Part shown: positions 9,130 to 17,377 of the stretch, one piece after another
Position numbering within the stretch: the first letter of the stretch is position 1
How the letters are laid out: each line of letters begins with the position of its first letter
The notes under the pieces: generated by a model
What the model saw: the letters and a program-made list of their open reading frames with translations, nothing else
Database searches by the model: none
Told to the model about the DNA's origin: nothing
Assembly: GCA_017303805.1 (NCBI GenBank)
Contig: JAFLBQ010000008.1
Span: forward strand, 212,602-276,601
From: Cytophagales bacterium
GTDB taxonomy: Bacteria > Bacteroidota > Bacteroidia > Cytophagales > Cyclobacteriaceae
Direction: 5' to 3'
Length of the DNA: 64,000 nt
Made by a program: the position numbers and the translations under genes

Positions 9130-10128
9130 ATGTACATCAAACGCCACGTAAGCTTTTTCATTCTTTACTTCATGTCGTGGCGCATCGCGTTGTGGTCATT
9201 ATTTACCGGGTTGTTGGCACTTTACACCTATCAATATCTGGATTGGCATTGGGTGGCCATTCCCTGGCTGCCGGTTTCACTTATTGGTACCGCTGTAGCG
9301 TTTTACGTGGGTTTTAAAAACAACCAATCGTACGATCGCAACTGGGAGGCGCGGAAAGTTTGGGGACGGATTGTTAACTTCAGTCGATCGTTTGGTGCTG
9401 CCGTGCGCGCATTCGCTGCGGGCAAACAGGATGCAACCCTGGAGGCTGAAAAAAAGATTATCCTACATAGGCACATAGCTTGGCTCTATGCTTTGCTGCA
9501 TGCCCTTTCGCAACGCACTGCATGGGAACATGAGGACAATGCCAGTGTACGGCAGCGCAAGTACTTCTCCAAACGCTTTAATTTTAATGTGTATGAACAA
9601 GTGCTTCGAACTTACCTAAGCGAAGAAGAGCAAGACTGGATAAGACACAAGCAAAATGCGGCCACTCAATTGCTGGATAAACAATCGCAACACATTGGTT
9701 CTTTACAGCAACGCGGCCTCCTCAACGATTTTCAGCAAATTGAATTGCAACGACTAATTACAGACCTGTATGCTGAGCAAGGGGCCAGCGAACGAATTAA
9801 AAACACTCCGTTGCCCCGTCAATACTCAACATCCAGTACCATCTTTATCCTCATCTTTACTTTTCTAATCCCGTTTGGGATGATCAGCGAATTCGCCAAA
9901 ATGGGCGAAGAACTAATGTGGCTGATGATTCCCTTCAACCTGGTAGTATCGTGGGTATTTTCGTTAATGGAGTATGTGGGCGACTACAGCGAAAATCCAT
10001 TTGAAGGACTGTTGAACGATGTTCCGGTAAATGCCATTATCCGCAACATTGAAATTGACTTATTGGATATGTTGGATGAAAAGAATTTGCCCGAAAAAAT
10101 TAAACCCGTAGAAAGCGTACTATTTTAA
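9130..10128 (+). CDS. Bestrophin-family anion channel
   Basis: The 332-residue protein has the bestrophin/UPF0187 architecture: a paired N-terminal hydrophobic region (about 10-60), the motif NQSYDRNWEAR just after it, a long helical cytoplasmic segment, and a second hydrophobic pair (about 232-280) followed by a short tail with NPFEG. Family members form pentameric anion channels; bacterial homologues have been studied as ion channels, and some algal ones pass bicarbonate. The beta-carbonic anhydrase gene begins 12 bases after the stop codon, so the two are almost certainly co-transcribed. This makes bicarbonate a good candidate ion here, which is inference. Confidence 0.9.
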   Translation: MYIKRHVSFFILYFMSWRIALWSLFTGLLALYTYQYLDWHWVAIPWLPVSLIGTAVAFYVGFKNNQSYDRNWEARKVWGRIVNFSRSFGAAVRAFAAGKQDATLEAEKKIILHRHIAWLYALLHALSQRTAWEHEDNASVRQRKYFSKRFNFNVYEQVLRTYLSEEEQDWIRHKQNAATQLLDKQSQHIGSLQQRGLLNDFQQIELQRLITDLYAEQGASERIKNTPLPRQYSTSSTIFILIFTFLIPFGMISEFAKMGEELMWLMIPFNLVVSWVFSLMEYVGDYSENPFEGLLNDVPVNAIIRNIEIDLLDMLDEKNLPEKIKPVESVLF

Positions 10129-10140
10129 AAATTCATTGCA

Positions 10141-10797
10141 ATGACTGATTATCAACAACTGTTTGAAAACAACCGCAAGTGGGTAGCCACCAAACTTGAA
10201 ACCGACAAAACATTTTTCGAAAAGATTGCCCGCGAGCAACACCCGGACTATCTCTACATTGGTTGCAGCGATAGCCGTGTAACAGCCGAAGACATGATGG
10301 GGGTGCAACCTGGAGAGGTATTTGTGCATCGTAACGTGGCCAACATGGTTAATGCGCTCGACTTGAATGTGATGTCGGTAATCAACTATGCGGTGCGGTA
10401 CCTTAAGGTAAAGCATATTATTGTCTGCGGCCATTACAACTGCGGAGGGGTGAAGGCAGCCATGCAATCGTCTGATATGGGCATACTAAACCCGTGGTTA
10501 CGCAACATTCGCGATGTGTACCGCCTGCACAAACAAGAGTTAAATGCCATAACCGATGAAGAAACCCGCTACCGCAGGTTAGTGGAACTTAACGTGCAGG
10601 AGCAATGCATCAATGTATCGAAACTGGCCAGCGTACAGCAACAATACCTTGCCAATAAATTTCCGATAGTGCACGGCTGGGTGTTCGATATAAAGTCCGG
10701 CTTGCTGAAAGACCTCGAACTCAATTTTGAAAAAATTCTCAAGGACATTCAGGAAATTTATAATCTTACGGGCACAGACTGGCTGGAAGGGAAATAA
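10141..10797 (+). CDS. can: Beta-class carbonic anhydrase
   Basis: The protein has 218 residues, a typical length for bacterial beta-carbonic anhydrases. The zinc ligands are visible as Cys42 in GCSDSRV (with the Asp44/Arg46 dyad), His98 and Cys101 in GHYNCGG. It interconverts CO2 and bicarbonate in the cytoplasm. There is no signal peptide. It lies 12 bases downstream of a bestrophin channel gene and 17 bases upstream of a class V aminotransferase, so it is the middle gene of a likely three-gene transcript. A coupled bicarbonate channel and CO2 hydration unit is plausible. Confidence 0.96.
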   Translation: MTDYQQLFENNRKWVATKLETDKTFFEKIAREQHPDYLYIGCSDSRVTAEDMMGVQPGEVFVHRNVANMVNALDLNVMSVINYAVRYLKVKHIIVCGHYNCGGVKAAMQSSDMGILNPWLRNIRDVYRLHKQELNAITDEETRYRRLVELNVQEQCINVSKLASVQQQYLANKFPIVHGWVFDIKSGLLKDLELNFEKILKDIQEIYNLTGTDWLEGK

Positions 10798-10814
10798 ACT
10801 TTGCTTTTCATTTC

Positions 10815-11870
10815 ATGATTTCATTTTATCCGGGGCCCTCGCGTGTTTATGATGCTATAAAACAGTATGTGGCCGATGCACACCGCGAAGGTGTGTTGAG
10901 TATGAACCACCGCAGCCCGGCCTGCACCCACCTGGTGCAACAAACCGTTCGCGAACTGAAACGCAAACTCAAACTACCAGCCGACTATACCGTCCTGTTT
11001 ACATCATCAGCCACAGAATGTTGGGAAATTATTGCGCAATCTCTTATTGAAACCAGGAGCACTCACCTTGGCAACGGAGCCTTTGCGCAAAAGTGGTTTA
11101 CCTATACCCAGGCATTACACCCGCAAGCAGAATACGTTGCTTTTGATTTGGAAGAACCGTTACCTGTTCACACTCACGTTAAAACCGATGTAATCTGCAT
11201 TACGCAAAATGAAACCAGCAACGGCACGCAAGTTGACGTAGCCCTGATAAAAAAAATAAAACAACAGCATGATGGCCCGTTGATAGCCGTGGATGCTACC
11301 TCCTCGCTGGGTGGCATCCGGTTGGATTTTACCAGTGCCGACCTTTGGTTTGCCTCCGTTCAAAAATGTTTTGGCCTGCCGGCCGGGTTGGGCCTACTTA
11401 TCTGCTCGCCCCGGGCGCTACAGCGGGCACATCAACTTAATAAGCGGGCACATTACAATAGCCTTGTAAACCAGATGCGCATGATGGAACTCTTTCAAAC
11501 CACGCATACGCCTAATGTGCTGGGTATTTACCTGCTTTATCGTTCCTTAAAGGACTCGCCCGGTATTACTACTACCGATAAACGCATTCGCATGCAGGCA
11601 AAAGATTGGTACGCTTTCCTGCAGCAGCATAAAATCCTTACTGCGCTTGTAAAGAATAACCGGTTACAATCGCAAACGGTAATTACAGTTACAGTCTCAC
11701 CCACGCAAATTACCAACGTTAAGAAGCAAGCAACCAAAGCTGGTTTTATTTTGGGCGAAGGGTATGGCCCCTGGAAAGAAACAACTTTCCGCATTGCCAA
11801 TTTTCCGGCACTCAAACCAGGTGAGCTAAAAAAGTTGCAAAGGTTTCTAAAAAGCTATCCGCAGAAATAG
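10815..11870 (+). CDS. Class V PLP aminotransferase, SerC-like
   Basis: The 351-residue protein begins ISFYPGPSRV, the P-G-P opening of phosphoserine and alanine-glyoxylate aminotransferases. It then has NHRSP, FTSSATECWE, VDATSSLGG and the probable PLP-binding Lys in SVQKCFGLPAGLG, and ends with a short C-terminal domain. A phosphoserine-type transaminase is the best guess, but the SerC motifs are diverged and alanine-glyoxylate aminotransferase activity cannot be excluded. The start lies 17 bases after the carbonic anhydrase stop. No other serine-biosynthesis gene is nearby. Confidence 0.82.
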   Translation: MISFYPGPSRVYDAIKQYVADAHREGVLSMNHRSPACTHLVQQTVRELKRKLKLPADYTVLFTSSATECWEIIAQSLIETRSTHLGNGAFAQKWFTYTQALHPQAEYVAFDLEEPLPVHTHVKTDVICITQNETSNGTQVDVALIKKIKQQHDGPLIAVDATSSLGGIRLDFTSADLWFASVQKCFGLPAGLGLLICSPRALQRAHQLNKRAHYNSLVNQMRMMELFQTTHTPNVLGIYLLYRSLKDSPGITTTDKRIRMQAKDWYAFLQQHKILTALVKNNRLQSQTVITVTVSPTQITNVKKQATKAGFILGEGYGPWKETTFRIANFPALKPGELKKLQRFLKSYPQK

Positions 11871-11892
11871 CACCTTGTATTCAGCACTTGCG

Positions 11893-11900
11893 TACCTTTG
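11893..11900 (+). promoter_or_regulatory. Predicted -7 promoter element for marC
   Basis: TACCTTTG matches TAnnTTTG exactly and lies 17 bases before the ATG at 11918. Its position inside the longer open frame that begins at 11888 argues for the ATG at 11918 as the real start. No good -33 element at standard spacing is seen. Confidence 0.4.
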
Positions 11901-11917
11901 CCCAGATTTTGTGCGCG

Positions 11918-12487
11918 ATGAACTTCAAGGAAATATTTTCGGTTACACTTATTCTTTTTTCCGTTATCGATATAATCGGGTCGGTACCTTTTATAATTCT
12001 CATTAAAAAAAGAGAAGGCCGTATTTATGCCGAAAAAGCAACGCTTATTTCGGCTGCGCTGATGGTGGCCTTCTTGTACCTGGGGCAGTCTATTCTTAAT
12101 TTATTTGGGTTGGATGTTGCCTCGTTTGCCGTGGCCGGAGCTATTGTGATTTTTATCGTGGCTATGGAGATGATCCTGGGCATTACGTTAATTAAAGACG
12201 ATCCGGATGCCAAAGGCTCGGGCTCGGTAGTGCCATTGGCGTTTCCCTTAATTGCCGGTGCCGGCACGTTAACGACTATTCTTTCGCTCCGGGCGGTTTA
12301 TGAAGAAACAAACGTACTGATAGGAATTTTAGTAAACCTGGTGTTCGTGTACATTGTCTTGCGGTCTTCCTCGTGGCTGGAAAGGGTTATCGGCAAATCG
12401 GGGTTTGCAGTTTTGCGCAGAGTATTTGGTGTTATCCTGTTGGCCATTTCTGTAAAGATTTTTAAAGGCAATCTGTTCCCGATTTAA
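11918..12487 (+). CDS. marC: MarC family integral membrane protein
   Basis: From the ATG at 11918 the protein has about 189 residues and six hydrophobic segments. It shows the MarC/UPF0056 features: an N-terminal FSVIDIIGSVPFII, a VAGAIVIFI helix, and the central PLAFPLIAGAGTLTTI motif. The family is named after the multiple-antibiotic-resistance locus, but its biochemical role is not established. The longer start at 11888 adds ten unlikely residues and overlaps a promoter-like element. It follows the aminotransferase on the same strand with a 47-base gap. Confidence 0.9.
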   Translation: MNFKEIFSVTLILFSVIDIIGSVPFIILIKKREGRIYAEKATLISAALMVAFLYLGQSILNLFGLDVASFAVAGAIVIFIVAMEMILGITLIKDDPDAKGSGSVVPLAFPLIAGAGTLTTILSLRAVYEETNVLIGILVNLVFVYIVLRSSSWLERVIGKSGFAVLRRVFGVILLAISVKIFKGNLFPI

Positions 12488-12614
12488 GCTGTTTAGAAAT
12501 TACTTTTCGAATGACGCTACTACTTTACTTTCGATCACTCCATCCGTATAACGGTGCTGATTACCCGGTACTAACTGAGAATCATTTCACCATTCGAAAT
12601 TTTATTTTTACCCC

Positions 12615-13082
12615 ATGATTCGAATTTACACCGATGGAGCTGCCTTAGGAAACCCGGGGCCGGGAGGTTACGGAGTAATTTTAAAATACAACGGCCACGT
12701 AAAGGAACTTAGCCAGGGTTACCGCCTTACTACCAATAACCGAATGGAGTTGTTAGGTGTAATTGTAGCGCTGGAGTCATTAAAAAAGTTGGGTATTGCT
12801 GTTACCATTTATTCCGATTCGAAATATGTAATTGATGCCATTGAAAAAGGATGGCTGTGGGGATGGCAGAAGAAAAATTTTGCCAAAAAGGCAAATGCCG
12901 ATTTATGGCAACGCTACATTCCGCTGCACTACCGGTACCAACCAAAACTGGTTTGGGTTAAAGGGCATGCGGGCCACCCCGAAAATGAGCGGTGCGACCA
13001 ATTAGCGGTTTCGGCTGCGCACGATTTGGATTTACTCACCGACACATGGTATGAGCAAAATCGGCACGAGCAAATGGAATAG
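12615..13082 (+). CDS. rnhA: Ribonuclease HI
   Basis: The protein has 155 residues, the usual length of bacterial RNase HI. The DEDD catalytic residues are visible: Asp7 in IYTDGAALGNPGPGG, Glu45 in NNRMELLG, Asp68 in IYSDSKYV, and a final Asp in HPENERCD. It cuts the RNA strand of RNA-DNA hybrids, removing primers and R-loops. The basic handle region is present (WLWGWQKKNFAKK). It appears to be transcribed alone, with 127 bases upstream that hold nothing recognisable beyond AT-rich sequence. Confidence 0.97.
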   Translation: MIRIYTDGAALGNPGPGGYGVILKYNGHVKELSQGYRLTTNNRMELLGVIVALESLKKLGIAVTIYSDSKYVIDAIEKGWLWGWQKKNFAKKANADLWQRYIPLHYRYQPKLVWVKGHAGHPENERCDQLAVSAAHDLDLLTDTWYEQNRHEQME

Positions 13083-13136
13083 ATTCCCGTTTGCCGAACG
13101 ATTCAAATCTTTAACTTCGTACCAAAACGAAAAACT

Positions 13137-14033
13137 TTGCCCGAAACTACCATTCAATTTTCAGAAGAAAGCCTGCTCATTTTAAATGTTTGCCTGGCGG
13201 TAATCATGTTTGGGGTAGCGTTGGAAATCCGGTGGGTGCACTTTACCCAATTGGCAAACAACAAGAAGGCAATTGCCACCGGGCTTCTTTCGCAATTTGT
13301 AGTACTACCGCTGCTTACCCTTGGCCTGATTTCGATTTTACCGGTTGAACCAGGCATGGCGCTTGGCATGCTGCTCGTAGCCTGTTGCCCGGGTGGCAAT
13401 GTCTCCAACTTCTTCTCGCAATTGGCACGCGGACATGTGGCTTTATCCGTTACGCTTACTGCATTCTCGTCACTGGCAGCCTTCTTCATCACTCCGGTTA
13501 GCTTTATGCTATGGAGCAAAGTGGTGCCTTTACTTGCAACAGAAGTTACCACCTTCGAAATTGATCTCGCTTCGTTGCTACTGAACATGGCTGCCATTTT
13601 GTTGTTGCCATTAGTGGTGGGCATGAGTGTGGCTACTCACTTTCCAAAACAAGCGGGCAAACTGGCCGGGTCGGTACGGTTAGCTTCCATGTTCATGCTC
13701 ATCGGATTTATTGTAGCAGCCGTTGTAAACAATCAGGCTGCCTTTACCATGTACCTGCGGCAGGTTTTTTGGGTGGTGCTGCTTCATAACGGCCTCGCGC
13801 TTTTAGCCGGCTACTATTTTAGTCGGGCATTGAAAAACGAAGAGTCGGTAAACCGCACGGTAGCAATAGAAACCGGCATTCAAAATTCGGGCCTTGCATT
13901 AATTTTGATTTTCACTTTTTTCAATGGCAATACCGCCATGGCTGTTATCGCGGCCTGGTGGGGCGTATGGCATCTGATTTCGGGGTTTGTGTTTGCATCT
14001 TTCTTACGCAGTAAAAAGTTGCCGGCATCGTGA
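13137..14033 (+). CDS. Bile acid:sodium symporter (BASS) family transporter
   Basis: The 298-residue protein has about nine hydrophobic segments and the BASS signatures LNVCLAVIMFGVALEI near the N-terminus, VACCPGGNVSNFF, and ETGIQNSGLALILI near the C-terminus. The Gly-Gly-Asn and Gln-Asn-Ser elements form the crossed discontinuous helices that bind sodium. Substrates in bacteria range from bile acids to pantoate and pyruvate, and nothing here fixes the choice. The only start that keeps the first helix intact is TTG at 13137. The stop overlaps the next start as TGATG, so translation of the two genes is probably coupled. Confidence 0.9.
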   Translation: MPETTIQFSEESLLILNVCLAVIMFGVALEIRWVHFTQLANNKKAIATGLLSQFVVLPLLTLGLISILPVEPGMALGMLLVACCPGGNVSNFFSQLARGHVALSVTLTAFSSLAAFFITPVSFMLWSKVVPLLATEVTTFEIDLASLLLNMAAILLLPLVVGMSVATHFPKQAGKLAGSVRLASMFMLIGFIVAAVVNNQAAFTMYLRQVFWVVLLHNGLALLAGYYFSRALKNEESVNRTVAIETGIQNSGLALILIFTFFNGNTAMAVIAAWWGVWHLISGFVFASFLRSKKLPAS

Positions 14034-15073
14034 TGCAGCGCGCATTTTACGGGGCGTTAAAATTCTATTGTTGGCTTGCATTGCATTTTTATTTTAGAAA
14101 ATGGCAAGTGCACAAAGCAGAACCAATTCCTGCCGGGCCCGTAATCTTTGTGGCTAATCATCAAAATGCGTTCTTAGATGCCGTACTGGTTATTTGCAGC
14201 ACCTCCCGAAACCCGTGGGCGCTGGCCCGCGCCAATGTGTTTAAAAAAAAGTGGGCAAGCCGGGCACTTACGTTTATTCAAATGTTGCCTGTGTATCGCT
14301 TTCGCGATGGATTTGATACCCTGCGTAAAAATGAAGCGATAATTGAATCGTGTGCCGACTTGCTGGCAAAACAAAAATCCATTTTGATTTTTGGTGAAGG
14401 GAATCACAACGACCGCTATACCTTATTGCCTTTGCAAAAGGGCTTTGCCCGAATTGCCCAGGCGGCCACAGTACATAACGTGGCTTTAAAGATAGTGCCG
14501 GTTGCATTTTACTACGAGGCGCACCGCACATTTCGTTCGCGCGTATTGGTTAACTTTGGAAAGAGTATCGAAGTGCCTGCAACTTACTTTGCCGAAAACG
14601 CGCCTGCTAAAACTGAGGCCTTAATGGCCGAGGTAAGAGCGGCCCTGCTGCCGCTTACGCTAATCATTCCAGAGGGTGATTATTCAACCCGCTACCAATC
14701 CCTACACGGCAAATTTTTCCATTCGGATCTGGTACAACAGCTGGCTTCTGATCAGCGCGTGGTGAACCAACCGCATTTAAACCCGGGTATAAGAAAAAAT
14801 AGTGTTGGTATTCTTCAGCAAGTTCTGCGCGTTTACTATACCGTTAACCACGTGGTCCCGCTTTTTATTATTCATAAAATAATAAACCAGCCCCGGCTTG
14901 ATCCGCAATTTATTGCCTCACTAAAATTTGCCGTGGGCATGGTGCTAACACCACTGGCTTATCTGCTGCAAAGTTTTTTGGTTGGGTGGCTTTCGGACAA
15001 TCGCTGGTTTGCCCTTTATTATCTGATTAGTTTACCGGTTAGTGTAATTTTCTTACACCCTAAAAAAGGTTAG
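14033..15073 (+). CDS. 1-acyl-sn-glycerol-3-phosphate acyltransferase-like protein
   Basis: The protein has 346 residues from the ATG that overlaps the preceding stop (TGATG). The PlsC/LPLAT signature is clear: the HX4D catalytic motif in VANHQNAFLD, then GEGNHND in the place of the usual EGT/EGN block, and PVAFYYE. Two hydrophobic segments lie near the C-terminus (about 300-340). The family acylates lysophosphatidate or related lipids at the inner membrane. The C-terminal extension of some 120 residues past the core is longer than in classical PlsC. The gene overlaps the convergent saccharopine dehydrogenase by four bases. Confidence 0.88.
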   Translation: MQRAFYGALKFYCWLALHFYFRKWQVHKAEPIPAGPVIFVANHQNAFLDAVLVICSTSRNPWALARANVFKKKWASRALTFIQMLPVYRFRDGFDTLRKNEAIIESCADLLAKQKSILIFGEGNHNDRYTLLPLQKGFARIAQAATVHNVALKIVPVAFYYEAHRTFRSRVLVNFGKSIEVPATYFAENAPAKTEALMAEVRAALLPLTLIIPEGDYSTRYQSLHGKFFHSDLVQQLASDQRVVNQPHLNPGIRKNSVGILQQVLRVYYTVNHVVPLFIIHKIINQPRLDPQFIASLKFAVGMVLTPLAYLLQSFLVGWLSDNRWFALYYLISLPVSVIFLHPKKG

Positions 15074-16398
15074 GCTTCGGTTTCCTTCAACGCTATTCCA
15101 AAGGTTGCCAGTTCTGCAAGAATTGGTTCGTAAAATTCGGGCGTAACCGGAATAACCACCCCGGTAGCTTTTAGTTTTCCCTGCACCAAAAGTTTAGCTG
15201 CAATGCCCAACGGCAACCCTACCGTTTGCGCCATGGCGGTTTGCACTTCGTTACTGCCGGTGGCTGTAAGGTAAGCCTCCACTTGTTTTACTTTTCCCTT
15301 TTGTAAATACTTAAACCGGTGCCACATCACAATAAAATCTTTATCGCCTGGGCTAAGCCGCCAGCGTTTATTTAAAATATGTTCCAGCACCTGGGCGGGG
15401 GTTCCGGCATCAAGCCCAACAGGTTCTTCCGAAAACAAACCACTCCATACCAGCCGCTTTATTTCTTCGCCATCAGGCAGTACTTGAAAGCGTTGACAGA
15501 TTTCTTCTACCGCAGGGTGTAATCCACTTAAAAAAGATTGGACAAACCCCGCGTGTGTCATGGTGTTTACATTTTCCATTTTATAAGAATCATCGCAGCA
15601 GCCTAACTGTACAAGCACGTTCCATGCACTACAAAAACCCTTATTGCGCAACGTACCGCGCACCAATGTTTGAATGTTCTCTAACTGGTATGTGCGCTGG
15701 TATTTGAGCGAGTCGCGGTTTGCATAACCTTCGTAATCGCCAAAGCCGGGTACGTGCACCGGGGTGGTGCGCAAGAACAATTGTTGATAGGGAACATATT
15801 TAAAGTGATTATCCTGAATAAATTTTGCTGTGCCCTGGCCGGCCATAACCACATTGCGTGGATTCCACGTAAACTTGTAGCGCCACGGATTAAGCGGATC
15901 GGTTTCGGGGGCAATCAAGCCGCCCGTAAACGATTCGAAAGAAGTTAGCTCCCCGCCTGCCTGGCGGATCCGGTCCATTACCTGCATGGCACTCATGTGA
16001 TCGATACCCGGATCGAGACCACACTCATTTAATAACAAGATATTTTTTTGGCGTGCCTCGGTATCAAACAACTTCATTTCGTCTGAAACATAACTGGCTG
16101 TAAGCAACGGTTTGCCGGCTGTTAAACAAAGTGAGGCCACTAATGGGTGCAGGTGGGCGGGTAATAGTGAAATAACCACATCGGCCTGGGCAATCACCCC
16201 GGGGGCATTAGTCGCATCGTGAATAGAAAATAAAAGTGCCTCGCCACATGGATGGTTACTTACTTGTGCCTGCGCTTGTTGCAGTGCTACATCGGCAACA
16301 GTTATCTTCCATGCATATTGCTCGGCTTGCTTTAATAAATAAGAAATTAAAACCGAGGCCGATCTGCCCGCACCCAAAACCAGAATATTTTTATGCAT
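15070..16398 (-). CDS. Saccharopine dehydrogenase (glutamate-forming, LYS9/AASS C-terminal type)
   Basis: The protein has about 442 residues from the ATG at 16398. It opens with a Rossmann fold (NILVLGAGRSASVL) and follows the eukaryotic LYS9/AASS saccharopine dehydrogenase closely: VISLLPAHLHPLVA, TASYVSDEM, ECGLDPGIDHMSAM and NPWRYKFTWNPRNV. These enzymes oxidise saccharopine to glutamate and aminoadipate semialdehyde, or work in reverse, in lysine metabolism. An in-frame start 18 codons upstream would add a hydrophobic leader, which is improbable for a Rossmann enzyme. The lysine-ketoglutarate reductase partner is not in the window. Its 3' end overlaps the acyltransferase gene. Confidence 0.9.
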   Translation of the reverse strand: MHKNILVLGAGRSASVLISYLLKQAEQYAWKITVADVALQQAQAQVSNHPCGEALLFSIHDATNAPGVIAQADVVISLLPAHLHPLVASLCLTAGKPLLTASYVSDEMKLFDTEARQKNILLLNECGLDPGIDHMSAMQVMDRIRQAGGELTSFESFTGGLIAPETDPLNPWRYKFTWNPRNVVMAGQGTAKFIQDNHFKYVPYQQLFLRTTPVHVPGFGDYEGYANRDSLKYQRTYQLENIQTLVRGTLRNKGFCSAWNVLVQLGCCDDSYKMENVNTMTHAGFVQSFLSGLHPAVEEICQRFQVLPDGEEIKRLVWSGLFSEEPVGLDAGTPAQVLEHILNKRWRLSPGDKDFIVMWHRFKYLQKGKVKQVEAYLTATGSNEVQTAMAQTVGLPLGIAAKLLVQGKLKATGVVIPVTPEFYEPILAELATFGIALKETEA

Positions 16399-16502
16399 CC
16401 TCATAGAATCACTAAAACAGCAATTTAACAGAAAATACAGGTACAATTTCATTTAGCGCACCGCCTTTACTATCTTTCTACGCTCACCAATCTTACTACT
16501 AT

Positions 16503-16970
16503 ATGAAGGGCCTTGAGATTTACAAAAACCTGGAAGAACTGGATAATGAATCGAAATACCTTGTGCACAAAGCCAAAGAAGCAGCACACCATGCATACGC
16601 ACCATACTCTAAATTTTTTGTTGGCGCAGCACTCATGCTAAACGATGGCACGGTGGTTACGGCCTCTAACCAGGAGAATGCCAGCTACCCGCTTTGCATG
16701 TGTGCCGAACGGGTAGCCTTGTACGTTGCCGCTACCCAACATCCTGGTAAAGTAATTACCAAAATGGCAATAGTGGCTCATAAAAAAAATCATAAAGAAT
16801 TAGCTGCGGCCACTTCGTGTGGCGCCTGCCGCCAGGTAATGCTGGAGTTTGAACAACGGCAACATAAACCGTTTGAAGTGATCATGCACCATGCGCCCAA
16901 CGAATGGATAAAGAGCTCGGCAAGCACCCTGCTACCCTACTCGTTTGATGCATCCAACTTAAAAGATTAA
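16503..16970 (+). CDS. cdd: Cytidine deaminase
   Basis: The 155-residue protein carries the zinc-deaminase motifs: CAERVAL (with the catalytic Glu and first Cys ligand) and CGACRQVMLEF (PCxxC-type ligands). The preceding YAPYSKFFVGAAL is the typical substrate-loop region of homotetrameric cytidine deaminase. It converts cytidine and deoxycytidine to the uridine forms in pyrimidine salvage. It is divergent from saccharopine dehydrogenase and followed after 10 bases by the SiaC-like gene. Confidence 0.95.
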   Translation: MKGLEIYKNLEELDNESKYLVHKAKEAAHHAYAPYSKFFVGAALMLNDGTVVTASNQENASYPLCMCAERVALYVAATQHPGKVITKMAIVAHKKNHKELAAATSCGACRQVMLEFEQRQHKPFEVIMHHAPNEWIKSSASTLLPYSFDASNLKD

Positions 16971-16980
16971 ATCCAACCTT

Positions 16981-17343
16981 GTGCAAAACCTTGAATTAGA
17001 ACGTACCGATCTAACTCCGTATGTAGCGCTGAATGCAACCACCGGAAATTTGTATTTTGAAGGCCGCGCTGTGGCCGATACCATGGAAGACTTTTTTAAG
17101 CCCGTGCACGGGTGGCTAAAAGAGTATTGTAAAAAGCCCGCTGCCGCTACCATTTTAACCGCTCGCTTTGAGTACGTAAATACAGCTACTCAACGCGAAC
17201 TGCTCGATATTCTTAAAACAATGGAAGGACTTTTGGGTGCGCGGGTTGTGTGGCAGTTTCTGGAAGACGATGAGGACATGGAAGAATGCGGGCAGGAATT
17301 GGTTCAACTGACTAAAATACCCTTTGATTTTGAAACCTATTGA
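16981..17343 (+). CDS. SiaC-like regulatory phosphoprotein (DUF1987)
   Basis: The protein has 120 residues from a GTG start 10 bases after cdd. It matches DUF1987: an N-terminal beta strand with TPYVALNATTG and YFEGR, then the central FEYVNTATQRELLD. In Pseudomonas SiaC the equivalent Thr region is phosphorylated by the kinase SiaB and dephosphorylated by SiaA to control diguanylate cyclase activity. No SiaA, SiaB or GGDEF gene lies nearby, so this copy is an orphan or works with partners elsewhere. The family assignment rests on sequence recall. Confidence 0.8.
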   Translation: MQNLELERTDLTPYVALNATTGNLYFEGRAVADTMEDFFKPVHGWLKEYCKKPAAATILTARFEYVNTATQRELLDILKTMEGLLGARVVWQFLEDDEDMEECGQELVQLTKIPFDFETY

Positions 17344-17377
17344 TTTATTTAACATTCAATCTGTACTTTGTTGAGTT

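Noticed and set aside
12488-12614. TTCGAATG/CATTCGAA inverted pair upstream of rnhA
   Set aside because: Eight-base arms about 70 bases apart are expected by chance often enough, and no promoter or partner supports an operator.
13154-13624. 156-codon minus-strand frame opposite the BASS transporter
   Set aside because: It mirrors the codon structure of the transporter and has no signature; the sense protein is clearly conserved.
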